Part shown: positions 27,919 to 37,662 of the stretch, piece by piece
Numbering within the stretch: the stretch's first letter is position 1
Layout of the letters: every line of letters begins with the position of its first letter
From: Thermomicrobiales bacterium
GTDB taxonomy: Bacteria > Chloroflexota > Chloroflexia > Thermomicrobiales > UBA6265
Direction of reading: 5' to 3'
Assembly: GCA_023957015.1 (NCBI GenBank)
Contig: JAMLHR010000016.1
Location: 1-53,388, forward strand
DNA length: 53,388 nucleotides
Program-made: the position numbers and the translations under genes
Notes under the pieces: model-generated
What the model was told of the DNA's origin: nothing
Seen by the model: the letters and a program-made list of their open reading frames with translations, nothing else
Databases searched by the model: none

Positions 27919-28553
27919 ATCAGCTACGGCAGGCATTGCGTCTTTACCTCGTTGCCAATGTCGCCTCTTGTCCACCTGGCGTGGATCTGATGGAGATCAT
28001 TGAACAGGCAATAAGCGGAGGAGTGACCATGGTGCAGTTTCGTAATGATCTCTGGCCAGAGGAGGTCGTTCGACTAATCCTGCCGCGGGTGCGAGATACG
28101 TGCTTGCAAAGTGACACCCCATTTATCGTTAATGACGACGTCGAACTTGCCCTGGAGGTTGGTGCAGATGGTGTGCATCTCGGTGTCCATGATATGCCCA
28201 TTGAGGAAGCCCGGGCACTTGCGATGAGTTCAGGCAGGCAGAACTTCCTCATCGGATACTCACCAGAGACTGAAGAGGATCTGCTAACCGCAAAACAACG
28301 AGGCGCTAACTACCTGGGCATCGGGCCAGTGTTCCCAACCAAAACAAAGAGGGATGCAGGTCAACAATTGGGGCTGAAAGAGTTTGAACGTCGGGTGGGA
28401 CTCGGGGGTCTACCTACCGTCGGCATTGGTGGGATCAACCATCGCAACTTCCGGAGCGTTCTCGCAGCAGGGGCTGATGGTGTAGCTGTAGTATCAGCCA
28501 TCTGTTCATCAAACGATCCCGAAGGAGTAGCCCTTCAGCTCTCCAGGAACTGA
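27915..28553 (+). CDS. thiE: Thiamine-phosphate synthase
   Basis: ThiE joins HMP-PP and thiazole phosphate to thiamine phosphate. The 212-residue TIM barrel shows PFIVNDDVELALEVGADGVHLG, IGYSPETEEDLLTAKQRGANYLGIGPVFPTKTKRDA and TVGIGGIN, all family motifs. The usual Q-x-R-x-K motif on the second strand reads QFRND here (residues about 41-45), replacing the pyrophosphate-binding Lys by Asp. The rest of the site looks intact, so it may be a divergent but active enzyme. The start ATG overlaps the thiD stop; its 3' end overlaps the convergent ATL gene by 19 bases. Confidence 0.92.
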   Translation: MNQLRQALRLYLVANVASCPPGVDLMEIIEQAISGGVTMVQFRNDLWPEEVVRLILPRVRDTCLQSDTPFIVNDDVELALEVGADGVHLGVHDMPIEEARALAMSSGRQNFLIGYSPETEEDLLTAKQRGANYLGIGPVFPTKTKRDAGQQLGLKEFERRVGLGGLPTVGIGGINHRNFRSVLAAGADGVAVVSAICSSNDPEGVALQLSRN

Positions 28554-28885
28554 AAGAACTCATCCACCCGAGGATCATCGGCAGGATCCCAGAAGTGAGC
28601 TTTCATATCAACGGTAATCTCATCAATGAATGTCACACCCTCCACTTCGAGGCGATGTCGCATCTCATCCGGCGGTCCGAAATGGATGGCACCGGTCAGT
28701 ATCCCTACCCGATTCACCACCCGATGCGCGGGCAGATCGCGATCGTGAGGTGAGTTGTTGAGCGCCCAGCCAACCATCCGCGCACTGCGGGGAGCACCCA
28801 GCGCCCGGGCGATAGCACCATAGGACGTTACATGTCCCTCCGGTATGAGAGCTGTGACTTCGTAGACGCGTTCCGCAAAGGTCAT
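28535..28885 (-). CDS. Alkyltransferase-like protein (ATL), MGMT family without active Cys
   Basis: The protein (116 residues from the chosen ATG, MTFAERVYEV) has the C-terminal DNA-binding domain of O6-methylguanine-DNA methyltransferase: VTSYGAIARALGAPRSARMVGWAL (helix-turn-helix with Arg finger) and LPAHRVVNRVG, where the normal PCHRV active site has Ala instead of Cys. ATL proteins bind O6-alkylguanine, flip it out and recruit nucleotide excision repair. GGATGG is 9 bases upstream of the chosen start; another ATG at 28897 is possible. It converges on thiE and is divergent from secA. Confidence 0.88.
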   Translation of the reverse strand: MTFAERVYEVTALIPEGHVTSYGAIARALGAPRSARMVGWALNNSPHDRDLPAHRVVNRVGILTGAIHFGPPDEMRHRLEVEGVTFIDEITVDMKAHFWDPADDPRVDEFFQFLES

Positions 28886-28929
28886 AAAGGAAACCATCCG
28901 GCCGAATGGGCCGTTTCATCAAGCAGGGT

Positions 28930-28954
28930 TGACCGAGAAGTATACTATCGGTCA
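28930..28954. promoter_or_regulatory. Operator-like dyad over a -10 box between ATL gene and secA
   Basis: An inverted repeat TGACCGA-N11-TCGGTCA has a TATACT hexamer (28941-28946) in its centre. The arms are perfect over 7 bases. It lies 45 bases upstream of the ATL start and 58 bases upstream of secA. A regulator bound here would cover the -10 region. No candidate regulator is encoded nearby. Confidence 0.45.
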
Positions 28955-29011
28955 TGACGACAACTGTGCGTGACGTTATTCCTTCGCCACGTCTTGTGGA
29001 GACCATCATAC

Positions 29012-31600
29012 ATGCGATCACTTCTCAAAAAGATCATGGGCGATCCCAGTAGCAAAGACCTCAATGATGCCCAGAGTCTCGTTAGTCAGATCAACGATCT
29101 CGAATCCGAGTTCAGCCGCTTGAGCGATGCTCAGGTCCACGATGCCTTCCGGGCCCTGAGGCAACGTTATGCCGAGGGCGAACCACTGGATGAGTTGCTG
29201 CCTGAGAGCTTCGCCCTTACGCGTGAAGCTGCCAAACGTACCGTTGGCCAGCGCCATTACGATGTGCAGATGACTGGTGGTATCGTGCTCCATCAGGGCA
29301 AGATTGCTGAGATGAAGACCGGCGAAGGTAAGACGCTAACGGCCACTCTATCCTTGGCGCTCAACGCCATCAGCGCCAAAGGCGCTCATCTGGTCACGGT
29401 GAACGATTACCTCGCCCGTATCCAGATGCAAGAGTTGAGTCCGATATACTCCATGCTTGGATTGACGATTGGCTTGTTGCAGCATGAATCTTCCTATGTT
29501 TACGATCCTGAGTACGTGAACGAAGACGCGTCGCTGCAGTTCCTCCGTCCGGTAGAACGCCGGGAGGCCTACGCCACTGATATCACCTACGCCACCAATA
29601 ACGAGATGGGCTTCGATTACCTGCGCGACAACATGGTTGTCGAGGCGGACAAAACCGTTCAGCGCGAACTGAACTATGCCATCGTGGACGAGGTTGACAG
29701 CATCCTTATCGACGAAGCGCGTACACCGTTGATCATCTCTGGCGCGGCCGAGAACGCAACCGACCGCTACTACCAGTTCGCCCAGATCGTGAAACAGTTA
29801 CGACTCGATCGCGACTACGAAGTCGATCTCAAGCACAAGACGGCGACCCTCACCGAGGAAGGCATCGACAAGGTCGAACGCCTGGCTGGTATCCCGGATG
29901 GCGAATCGATCTTCGACGAACGCTTTCTTGATCAGACCCATTTCCTGGAGCAGGCACTGACGGCACATGCCGTTTACCATCGCGACAAGGACTACATCGT
30001 CCGCGACGGCGAAGTGGTGATTATCGATGAGTTCACCGGTCGTATGATGGACGGTCGGCGCTATAGCGAGGGTTTGCATCAGGCAATTGAGGCCAAGGAA
30101 AGCGTGAAGGTCCGTCGCCAAAACGTGACGATGGCAACCATCACCTTCCAGAACTACTTCCGTATGTATAAGAAGCTCTCCGGTATGACGGGTACCGCGG
30201 AAACCGAGAGCGAGGAGTTCTACCGGATCTACAGTCTGGGTGTGGTCGTGATTCCGACCAATAAACCGATGATCCGAGAAGACTACGGTGACCTCATCTT
30301 CAAGACCGAGCTCGGCAAGTTCGAGGCCGTTGCTGACGAGATCGAGGATATCTCGTCCTCTGGTCGACCTCTCCTGGTGGGTACGACATCCATCGAGAAA
30401 TCTGAGTTCCTGAGCGAACTGTTGGCCAAGCGCGGAATCAAGCACGATGTGCTCAACGCCAAGCAGCACGAGCGTGAGGCTGCGATCGTCGAGTTGGCCG
30501 GTCACCGTGGCCATGTAACCATCGCTACTAACATGGCTGGTCGCGGTACCGACATCAAGCTGGAGAAAGGCATCGCCGATCTCGGTGGACTGCACATCAT
30601 TGGTACCGAACGACACGAAAGCCGACGTATCGATAATCAGCTTCGCGGTCGCGCTGGTCGTCAGGGCGATCCCGGAAGTTCTCAGTTCTTCGTCAGTCTG
30701 GAAGACGAACTCATGCGCAGATTCGGCTCCGACCGCGTCGGCGGCCTGATGGATCGCATGGGTCTCGATGACGACCAGCCGATTGAGCACAAGATGATCA
30801 GCCGCTCTATCGAGAACTCACAAACGAAGGTTGAGGGCCACAACTTCGATCGCCGCAAGCACGTGGTCCAATACGACGATGTCATGAATCGACATCGCGA
30901 GGTGGTTTACGGAGATCGAAGAAGATCGTCGCTGGTGTCGATGTTCACGAGAAGATGATGGAGCTCATCGACGGCGAGATCGAGTCGATCGTGACCGCCA
31001 ACGCAGATCCGAAGGAAGGTATCGACTACGAGCGCATTCTGGACCAGTACAAGGCACTCGTTCTACCCAGCAAGCTCACTCTGGCTGATCTTGAGGATCT
31101 CGATCAGGAGGATCTCACCGATCTCCTAATGGAAGATGGCGGTGGCTTACACCGAGGTCGCCAGTCGATTCCCGGCTGCGATGCTGGGTCGCGTGGAACG
31201 CAGTGTGTTGTTGATGGTGATTGACAAGCTGTGGGTTGAGCACCTAACCACGATGGACGATCTGCGTCAGGGTGTGGGCCTACAAGCGTTTGGACAGAAG
31301 GATCCGTTGGTTGTCTATCAGACCGAAGGCTACCGACTCTTCAACTTGCTGCTGGAGAATATCCAGCACGATGCGGTGCGTTCGATCTTCCGGGTCCAGC
31401 CGGCAATCGCCAACCAACCGGTGCAGACGAGCATCTCCAGCGCGGAGACGACCACCAACGCCGGTGGCGAGGAGCCAGATGCCCGCAAGCCGCGACGTGT
31501 GACCAAGGTGGGACCAAACGAACCGTGCCCATGCGGGAGTGGCAAGAAATACAAGCATTGCCACGGAGCGCCAGCCGCAAAGCGGGCCGCAGCGGTATAG
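29012..31600 (+). CDS. secA: Preprotein translocase ATPase SecA (two frameshifts)
   Basis: SecA drives protein export through SecYEG. The start at 29012 ([12 protein letters not shown]) has GGAG 10 bases upstream and matches the family's N terminus. Walker A MKTGEGKT is at about 101-108. [30 protein letters not shown] and [11 protein letters not shown] mark the motor domains. A one-base shift near 30920 breaks the scaffold region (after REVVYGDRR) and a second near 31131 precedes [18 protein letters not shown]. The final frame ends with the zinc-binding [14 protein letters not shown]. Total length, about 862 residues, is normal. SecA is essential, so the shifts are almost certainly sequence errors. 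Confidence 0.93.
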
Positions 31601-31610
31601 CAACAAAGCA

Positions 31611-31646
31611 AAAGAGGGAGGTCGGTGGATTCCGACCTCCCTCTTT
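31611..31646. terminator. Terminator after secA
   Basis: A perfect 15-bp inverted repeat (31611-31625 with 31632-31646) with a 6-base loop; the descending arm ends in CTCTTT. It lies 10 bases past the secA stop codon and 13 bases before the stop of the convergent gene, so it can serve both. It is A-rich on the left arm, giving a U-rich tail in either direction. Confidence 0.85.
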
Positions 31647-31659
31647 CTGCATTCAGCGG

Positions 31660-32544
31660 TTACTTGCGGGTAAAGTCCTGAATCAATGACTGTACCTCGC
31701 GCAGCAACTCAGTGGAGGCCTCTCGCACTTTCTGTTGCTGTTGTTCATCCAGCAATACGCCGTAGACAAGCGCCCCGGCGGCGGCAGTCCAAATAAGCAG
31801 CGAACGCGAATCACGACCGCCTCTCGCGCAGAGGCCGCCGCAACCTTGCGTTTCTCGTCAGCAACGGTCGCGAATTGATTGAGTGATTCCTTCGCTTCTT
31901 CGCCAAAGTGTTCGGCGGTTTGCTTCGCCTGTTCAGCGATCTCTCCCGCCTGAGTTTTCACGGCCGGCAACACCTCCGATTCCGCCCGTTCCACCACATC
32001 TGCGGCTTTGTCCGCAATCCTCTCGGAGGTCGCCGCGAACTCCGTCTTGGCTTTCTGGGTGAGATCGGCACTCTTGAGTTTGCCCTGCTCACTCATCTGG
32101 CGCGCTTCCTCTCCGAACTCTTTCAGCTTCGGAAGCACTTCAGCTTCGATCAAACGCTCGATCTCCGGTCCACTTGCCTTGATGGCTTCAAGCAGGGATC
32201 GGGAGCCGCCCTGGGCACTGGATATCTGCTCACCCAACTTCTTTCCCAGTTGTTCGAGATCCGCCGTCGTTTGCTTGGACGCTTTTGCCGCCGCCTTGCG
32301 CGTTCGCTTGGCAATGTCCTTTTCCTGAGCCTTCGCCAAGGCGGTTTTCAGGTAATCGCGGGAAGACTCGACCGGAGCTGGTGGTGTTGGAGGAGCCGGT
32401 TTCTTTGGCGCAGCGCGCTGAGAAGGCCTGCACCCACCGCCGCGACGACACCGGCTATGCGATCACCTTACCTATCGAGGCTTGCTGCTCCAATCCGATT
32501 TCTTCTACTTGCACGGTGGGTGTAGGATTTTCGGTGGGGTTCAT
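31660..32544 (-). CDS. Membrane-anchored Ala-rich coiled-coil protein (frameshifted)
   Basis: Pieced together from three frames. The start ATG (32544) gives MNPTENPTPTVQVEEIG, followed by a hydrophobic segment IGKVIAGVVAAVGAGLLSAL after a shift near 32458, then after a shift near 32420 a Pro-rich linker KKPAPPTPPAPVESS. A long Ala/Lys/Glu helical region follows (AKRTRKAAAKASKQ through VLPAVKTQAGEIAEQ). After a shift near 31815 comes a second hydrophobic segment SLLIWTAAAGALVYGVLLDE and a helical tail ending QSLIQDFTRK. I do not recognise the family. The architecture suggests an envelope-associated helical scaffold or stress protein. Confidence 0.65.
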
Positions 32545-32650
32545 TGTTCGCTCCGTTCTGATCCTGTTGACCGCTGTTACGTTGATCCCTACTCCGCAAT
32601 CATAGTGCCAGAGCATCGGTCTCCACATCCAATTGAGGCGCAATATATAG

Positions 32651-34610
32651 ATGCATAACAGTACACATTATGACGTAGTGGTAATCGGTGCTGGCCACGC
32701 TGGTACTGAGGCAGGGCTGGCGGCTGCGAGAATGGGTGCCCGCACGCTAATGCTCACACCGAATCTGGATAGGGTTGGGTTCATGCCCTGTAATCCATCG
32801 ATCGGTGGACCCGCGAAGAGCCAGATCGTAGCTGAGGTCGATGCGCTTGGTGGGGCCATGGCTGAGATTGCCGATGCCACAGCCATGCAGGCGCGACTTC
32901 TCAACACCAGCAAAGGGCCAGCGGTGCAGGCTATTCTCGACTGCAATGCGACAAAAGCCTCTACGCCATCGCGATGAAGGAGCGGGTCGAGCTGCAGGAG
33001 AACCTCGACCTCGTTCAGGATGAAGCGACAGGTATCGAACTCACATCCTCGATCCGACCTCAGGTCGCGGGGGTGATACTGCGTCACGGTGGTCGCATCG
33101 CCTGCAGTGCGGTGGTGGTGACGGCTGGCACGTTCCTGCGCGCGCGCATGATCAGTGGCGAGTCGTCGCTGGCGGGTGGGCGAGCCGGTGAGGCTAACGA
33201 CCTGCAGTTGTCGGCATCACTGGCCGATATCGGATTGCGGCTGAAGAGATTCAAGACGGGAACCCCTCCCCGACTCGACGCCCGCAGCATCGACATTGAT
33301 GCCTGCGTGGTACAGCCGGGAGATAAGGAATCGCGATGGATCAGCCGTAACGGGGCTCAAGGGCAGATCGTTCAGATGATGTTGCCAGCAGCCGCGGATG
33401 GCATCTTCTCCGAACCGCAGCTCCTCGGTGACCGGATGCAGGTCCCCTGCTATCAGACATCCACGAATGAGGAGACGCATGCGATCATCCGTGCGAACCT
33501 CGATCGGGCACCGATGTATAACGGCAGCATCGAAGGGACAGGTCCTCGCTACTGCCCGTCGATCGAGGACAAGGTCGGGAGATTCGCGGACAAGACCTCG
33601 CATCCCATCTTTATTGAACCCGAGGGTGGCGCAGCCATGAGGTCTATGTACAGGGACTGAGTACCAGCCTGCCTGCCGATGTTCAGCACGATGTCGTGCG
33701 TTCTATTCGCGGACTGGAGCAGGCGCGGATCACGCGCTACGGATACGCCGTCGAGTACGATGCGCTTGATGCAACGGAACTCTTGCAAACACTCGAGACG
33801 CGAAAAGTTGACGGTCTCTTCATGGCCGGTCAGGTGAACGGTACCAGCGGCTATGAGGAAGCAGCCGGGCAGGGACTGATTGCAGGGGCCAATGCCGCCG
33901 CGAAATCGCTGGGGAAACCGGAGTTGATCCTTACCCGCACCGATGGTTACATCGGTGTGATGATCGATGATCTCACCTCGCAGCAGTTCACCGAACCCTA
34001 CCGTATGCTCACATCCCGGGCAGAGTACCGTCTGATCCTCCGCTCGGATACTGCAGATGCCCGACTTGCGGAGAGGGCGCAGACGTTGGCTCTGATCAGC
34101 CAGGAGCGTCGCGATTCTGTTGCGAAGGAACAACTGGCCATCCGCAGGCTTCAGGATGGGCTATCGCAAATCTGGTTGGGAGATAACGAACGACATGCAG
34201 CTGCCTTGAGATTGCAGGGGCTCGAACCAGCGAACCGATCAATGACCGCACTTGATCTTGCCCGTCGGCCACATGTAGCGCTGGATGCTGTGTTGCGGGC
34301 AATGGTGGCGCTTGGCTTCTGGCAGGAGGGTATCCCCACCGGACTCACACTCGATCGTGCCCAGACTGCGATCGCCTATAGCGCGTTTATCGACAAAGAA
34401 GAGCGCGAGGCCGAACGCCATCGCAAGGCAGCGACGGATCGACTCGACCCAGACATGGATTACGCCAGCGTTCGCGGTCTGCGGATTGAAGCCCAACAGA
34501 AGCTGAACACCGTCAGACCACTCAACATCGGCCAGGCTCAACGCACACCGGGCGTAACGCCCGGCGATATCAGCGCCCTTCTTGTGCATGTGAGCAGAAA
34601 TAGTTCCTGA
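32651..34610 (+). CDS. mnmG: tRNA uridine 5-carboxymethylaminomethyl synthase subunit MnmG/GidA (two frameshifts)
   Basis: MnmG with MnmE modifies U34 of several tRNAs. The FAD-binding N terminus reads [24 protein letters not shown], followed by [16 protein letters not shown]. Single missing bases near 32938 and near 33627 shift the frame: restoring one C gives [21 protein letters not shown], and restoring one T gives [22 protein letters not shown]. The remainder shows [36 protein letters not shown] and [17 protein letters not shown], all MnmG signatures. Total about 650 residues is slightly above the usual length. Start ATG 32651 has no strong ribosome-binding site. Confidence 0.93.
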
Positions 34611-34685
34611 CATGTACAATACGGGCCGTATGGCGAACGCCAACCTTCGTTTGGGCCGCCGGCGATACGTAAAGGACACCACCAC

Positions 34686-35213
34686 TTGGCCAGTATCCGT
34701 CACGCATTGCGTGGCAACGCAGGCAATACACCGGCAGAAACGATCCGCATTCTCGTGCCAGTCACCGGAAGCGATACCGATGCCAAACTCCTCAGCTACG
34801 TAGGCAAAATCGCCCAGAAGAAGCAGGCCTTCATCATCTTGATTTACGTGGTCGAAGTGGAGCAGGCTCTGCCGCTTGATGCGGACCTACCGGAAGCGAT
34901 CACATACGGCGAGCATGTGTTGCGTGAAGCACAGCAGATCATCCAGCAAGCACTCGATAGCAAGTCTTGCAGCATCCACACCGATCTGCTGCAGGCCAGA
35001 TCCGCTGGTGCGGCCATCGTCGATGAAGTCAGTATCCAAAACGCCGATCTGATCATCATGAGTACGAGCGTGTCCAAACGTATGGGCAAGCGTACCTGTG
35101 GCGAGACGACGGACACCATCCTTCGGAATGCACCGTGCGAGGTGGTCATCCTCCGTGGTCCGATGTCGGATGCGCTGCTGGAAGAGCTTCATATGGAGAC
35201 CGAAGCCGAATGA
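34686..35213 (+). CDS. Universal stress protein family protein
   Basis: The 175-residue protein has a UspA-like fold: RILVPVTGSDTDAKLLSYVGKIA at the N terminus, IILIYVVEV, a helical middle, SIQNADLIIMST, and GETTDTILRNAPCEVVILRG at about 140-159, although the usual G-x2-G-x9-G nucleotide motif is degraded (MGKRTCGET). The start is TTG at 34686 with AAAGGA about 10 bases upstream. Its stop overlaps the first TrkA gene (ATGA), so it may sense stress or nucleotide for potassium transport; that is inference from position. Confidence 0.82.
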   Translation: MASIRHALRGNAGNTPAETIRILVPVTGSDTDAKLLSYVGKIAQKKQAFIILIYVVEVEQALPLDADLPEAITYGEHVLREAQQIIQQALDSKSCSIHTDLLQARSAGAAIVDEVSIQNADLIIMSTSVSKRMGKRTCGETTDTILRNAPCEVVILRGPMSDALLEELHMETEAE

Positions 35214-35633
35214 ACGTGATCATCATGGGGTGTGGTCGAGTTGGTGCTCGCCTGGCCGTTGAGCTGGATAAGCAGGGACACCGGGTCACAGTTATCGACC
35301 GGCTGACGTCCTCCTTTGAACGACTTGGCAAGGGGTACGGCGGTAACACCGTCATTGGTACCGGTATTGATGAGGATGTTCTGCGATCGTCTGGTATCGA
35401 CTCCACTGATATCTTCATTGCCACCACCAATACCGGACAATCGCAATATCATGGGCGCGCAGGTGGCCAAGACGATCTTCCGCGTGCCACACGTGATTGT
35501 GCGACTGTATGATCCCGTCCGCGCCGAGGCCTATCGAACAATGGGTCTCGATACGATCTGCCCCACGACGACCATTTCGGGACTCATCCTCGATATGATC
35601 GACGGCTACGGCCATCAGACCGGGAGCAACTAG
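35210..35633 (+). CDS. TrkA-N domain protein, potassium channel regulator (frameshifted)
   Basis: A single Rossmann-type RCK/TrkA-N domain: NVIIMGCGRVGARLAVELDK at the N terminus with the GxGxxG nucleotide site, VIDRLTSS with the acidic ribose-binding position, and GTGIDEDVLRSSGID. One extra G near 35437 shifts the frame; removing it gives ATTNTDNRNIMGAQVAKTIF, and the protein continues to VIVRLYDPVRAEAYRTMGLD. About 140 residues. The domain gates a TrkH/KtrB-type K+ channel by NAD(H) or ATP binding. The start overlaps the stress protein stop codon; a second TrkA gene begins one base after this one. Confidence 0.85.
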
Positions 35634-35634
35634 C

Positions 35635-36293
35635 ATGTATGTGATCGTTGTGGGAGCCGGCAAGGTTGGTTACTACCTCGCGAAAACGCTCTTGATGGAG
35701 GACCATGAGGTGCTCCTGATCGAGCGGGATGTCTCGAAGGTCGAATACTACGCCGAACGCCTGGGAGCTGTGGTTATCCGGGGTGATGGCGCGGAAGCGA
35801 GCGTCCTCGAACAAGCCGGAGCCGCTCGCGCGGATGTCGTTGTAGCAGTAACCGGTGAGGACGAAGACAACCTGGTTGTCTGTCAGGTCGCCAAAAACCG
35901 ATTCAAGGTCGGACGCACGATCGCTCGCGTGAACAACCCCAAGAACGAGCAACTCTTCCGCCTCCTCGGGGTGGATGTCACCGTCAGTCAGACTAATTTC
36001 ATCCTCAATCTGATTGGTCAGGCGATCCCCGAGAGATCAACGCCATCTCATGAATCTTCGCCACGCCGGTTTGGCGATCGTGGAAGCGACGATTTCGGAG
36101 CGATCACCAGTTGTGAACCTGGCCGTCGAGGAGCTCAACCTGCCGGTCAGTTGCGCCATTGCTGCTATCGCCCGTGGTCTGGCAGGTAATCGTCCCCAAT
36201 CCACAGACGACCATCGAGGTCGGAGACGAGATCATCGCGGTGACGCACCTCTCGGAAGAGGGGCAACTCAGAGATTTGCTCGTCGTCGATTAG
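35635..36293 (+). CDS. TrkA-N/TrkA-C potassium uptake regulator (frameshifted)
   Basis: The Rossmann domain starts MYVIVVGAGKVGYYLAKTLL, with VLLIERDVSKVEYY and RTIARVNNPKNEQLFRLLGVD. After a shift near 36025 the frame continues as MNLRHAGLAIVEATISERSPVV, the start of a TrkA-C ligand-binding domain. A second shift near 36180 leads to VIVPNPQTTIEVGDEIIAVT and the stop codon at 36291-36293. Both halves of a typical 220-residue regulator are therefore present. It is 1 base downstream of the first TrkA protein, so the two probably form a hetero-oligomeric gating ring. No K+ transporter gene lies in the window. Confidence 0.86.
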
Positions 36294-36304
36294 GTCAGAG
36301 AACG

Positions 36305-36332
36305 ACGAGGGGCACCACGCGGTGCCCCTCGT
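36305..36332. terminator. Convergent terminator between trkA and gdhA
   Basis: A perfect 12-bp inverted repeat (36305-36316 with 36321-36332) with a 4-base loop is followed by TCCGCTTTCGTT. It sits between the plus-strand TrkA gene and the minus-strand gdhA stop, so probably acts in both directions. Confidence 0.8.
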
Positions 36333-36356
36333 TCCGCTTTCGTTCCCGGTTGGCGA

Positions 36357-37640
36357 CTATGGATAGACACCGCGAATGCGAGTGAACTCGGCGACGCGCT
36401 CAATCGCGCGCACCAACGCACCGGTGCGGAAGTTGACGTTGTTGGCCCGACTGGTGTCTCGCATGGCAACGTAGCTCTTGGCCATGATCAATCGCAAGCG
36501 CTCGTTCACCTGCTGCTCCGTCCATGGGAAGGCCTGCATTGCCTGCACCCACTCGAAGTAGCTCACGGTGACACCACCGGCGTTGGCATAGATATCCGGC
36601 AGCAACGCGATACCTCGATCGTGCAGGATCAGGTCAGCTTCCGGTGTGGTGGGACCATTCGCACCTTCCGCAATGAGTTTCGCCTTAATACGTGGAGCAT
36701 TGTCCTCGGTGATGGAGTTCTCAAGCGCGGACGGAATCAGAATCTCGCAGTCCAGTTCAAGCAGTTCCTCACCGCTCACCGCCTCCGCATCCGGGAATCC
36801 GCGCAGCGAGCCGGTTTCGGCCTTGTAGGCATGCACAGCCTTCATGCTGAGTCCGCCTGGGTTGTAGATACCGCCACTGGAATCGCTGACGGCGATGACC
36901 TTGGCGCCAACCTGCTCGATCAAGGTGGCGGCGATGCCACCGACATTACCGAAGCCCTGAACTACGACTCGCGCATCGGAAAGATCCATATCCAGATCGC
37001 GGGCAGCTTCCTCAATCGCATAGACCACGCCGCGGCCAGTGGCCTCGTTACGTCCTTCGGATCCACCAAGCACAATTGGCTTGCCGGTGGTGACGCCGGG
37101 TACGGCATGCCCAACATTCATAGAATAGGTATCCATCAGCCACGCCATTGTCTGAGCGTTGGTGTTGACGTCCGGAGCGGGGATATCGGTGTCTGGTCCG
37201 ATAATCGGCATCAACTCAGAGGTGAAGCGGCGGGTCAGGTTCTCGAGCTCCTGCAGGCTCATCGCCTTGGCATCGACCTTCACACCACCCTTAGCACCAC
37301 CATAGGGAATACCAACAACCGCGCACTTCCATGTCATGAACATGGCCAGTGCTTTCACCTCTGCCAGCGTTACGTTCTGGTGATAGCGAATACCGCCCTT
37401 GGTTGGACCGGGCATACGGTTGTGCTGAACGCGGTGACCTTCAAAAACCTGCACCGATCCATCATCCATCTTTACCGGGAAATGGACAGTCATCTCGCGC
37501 TGGCAGGTTGAGAGCCGTGCCCGCAGATGATCCTCAAGTCCGATAATGTCCGCGGCGATATTGAACTGCTCAATGGCGACATCGAACAGACTTCGCTCAT
37601 CAACTGACACCACGCTGGTGGTTCCCATTGCTGTTGACAT
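36357..37640 (-). CDS. gdhA: Glu/Leu/Phe/Val dehydrogenase, probably glutamate dehydrogenase
   Basis: A 427-residue hexameric-type amino acid dehydrogenase. GPTKGGIRYHQNVTLAEVKALA and KCAVVGIPYGGAKGGVKVD contain the glutamate-binding and catalytic lysines; PAPDVNTNAQTMAWLMDTYS holds the catalytic Asp; VVVQGFGNVGGIAA is the NAD(P)-binding loop. Length and motifs fit GdhA of the NAD type; leucine dehydrogenase is shorter. It converts glutamate to 2-oxoglutarate and ammonia or the reverse. AAAGGG is 9 bases upstream of ATG 37640. It is 22 bases downstream of gatB on the same strand. Confidence 0.93.
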   Translation of the reverse strand: MSTAMGTTSVVSVDERSLFDVAIEQFNIAADIIGLEDHLRARLSTCQREMTVHFPVKMDDGSVQVFEGHRVQHNRMPGPTKGGIRYHQNVTLAEVKALAMFMTWKCAVVGIPYGGAKGGVKVDAKAMSLQELENLTRRFTSELMPIIGPDTDIPAPDVNTNAQTMAWLMDTYSMNVGHAVPGVTTGKPIVLGGSEGRNEATGRGVVYAIEEAARDLDMDLSDARVVVQGFGNVGGIAATLIEQVGAKVIAVSDSSGGIYNPGGLSMKAVHAYKAETGSLRGFPDAEAVSGEELLELDCEILIPSALENSITEDNAPRIKAKLIAEGANGPTTPEADLILHDRGIALLPDIYANAGGVTVSYFEWVQAMQAFPWTEQQVNERLRLIMAKSYVAMRDTSRANNVNFRTGALVRAIERVAEFTRIRGVYP

Positions 37641-37662
37641 CCACGTTGTCCCTTTCTAAGGA

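Noticed and set aside
29012..31600. Programmed frameshifting in secA or mnmG
   Set aside because: No slippery heptamer plus downstream structure is seen, the shifts go in different directions, and neighbouring genes are broken in the same way, so sequence error is more likely.
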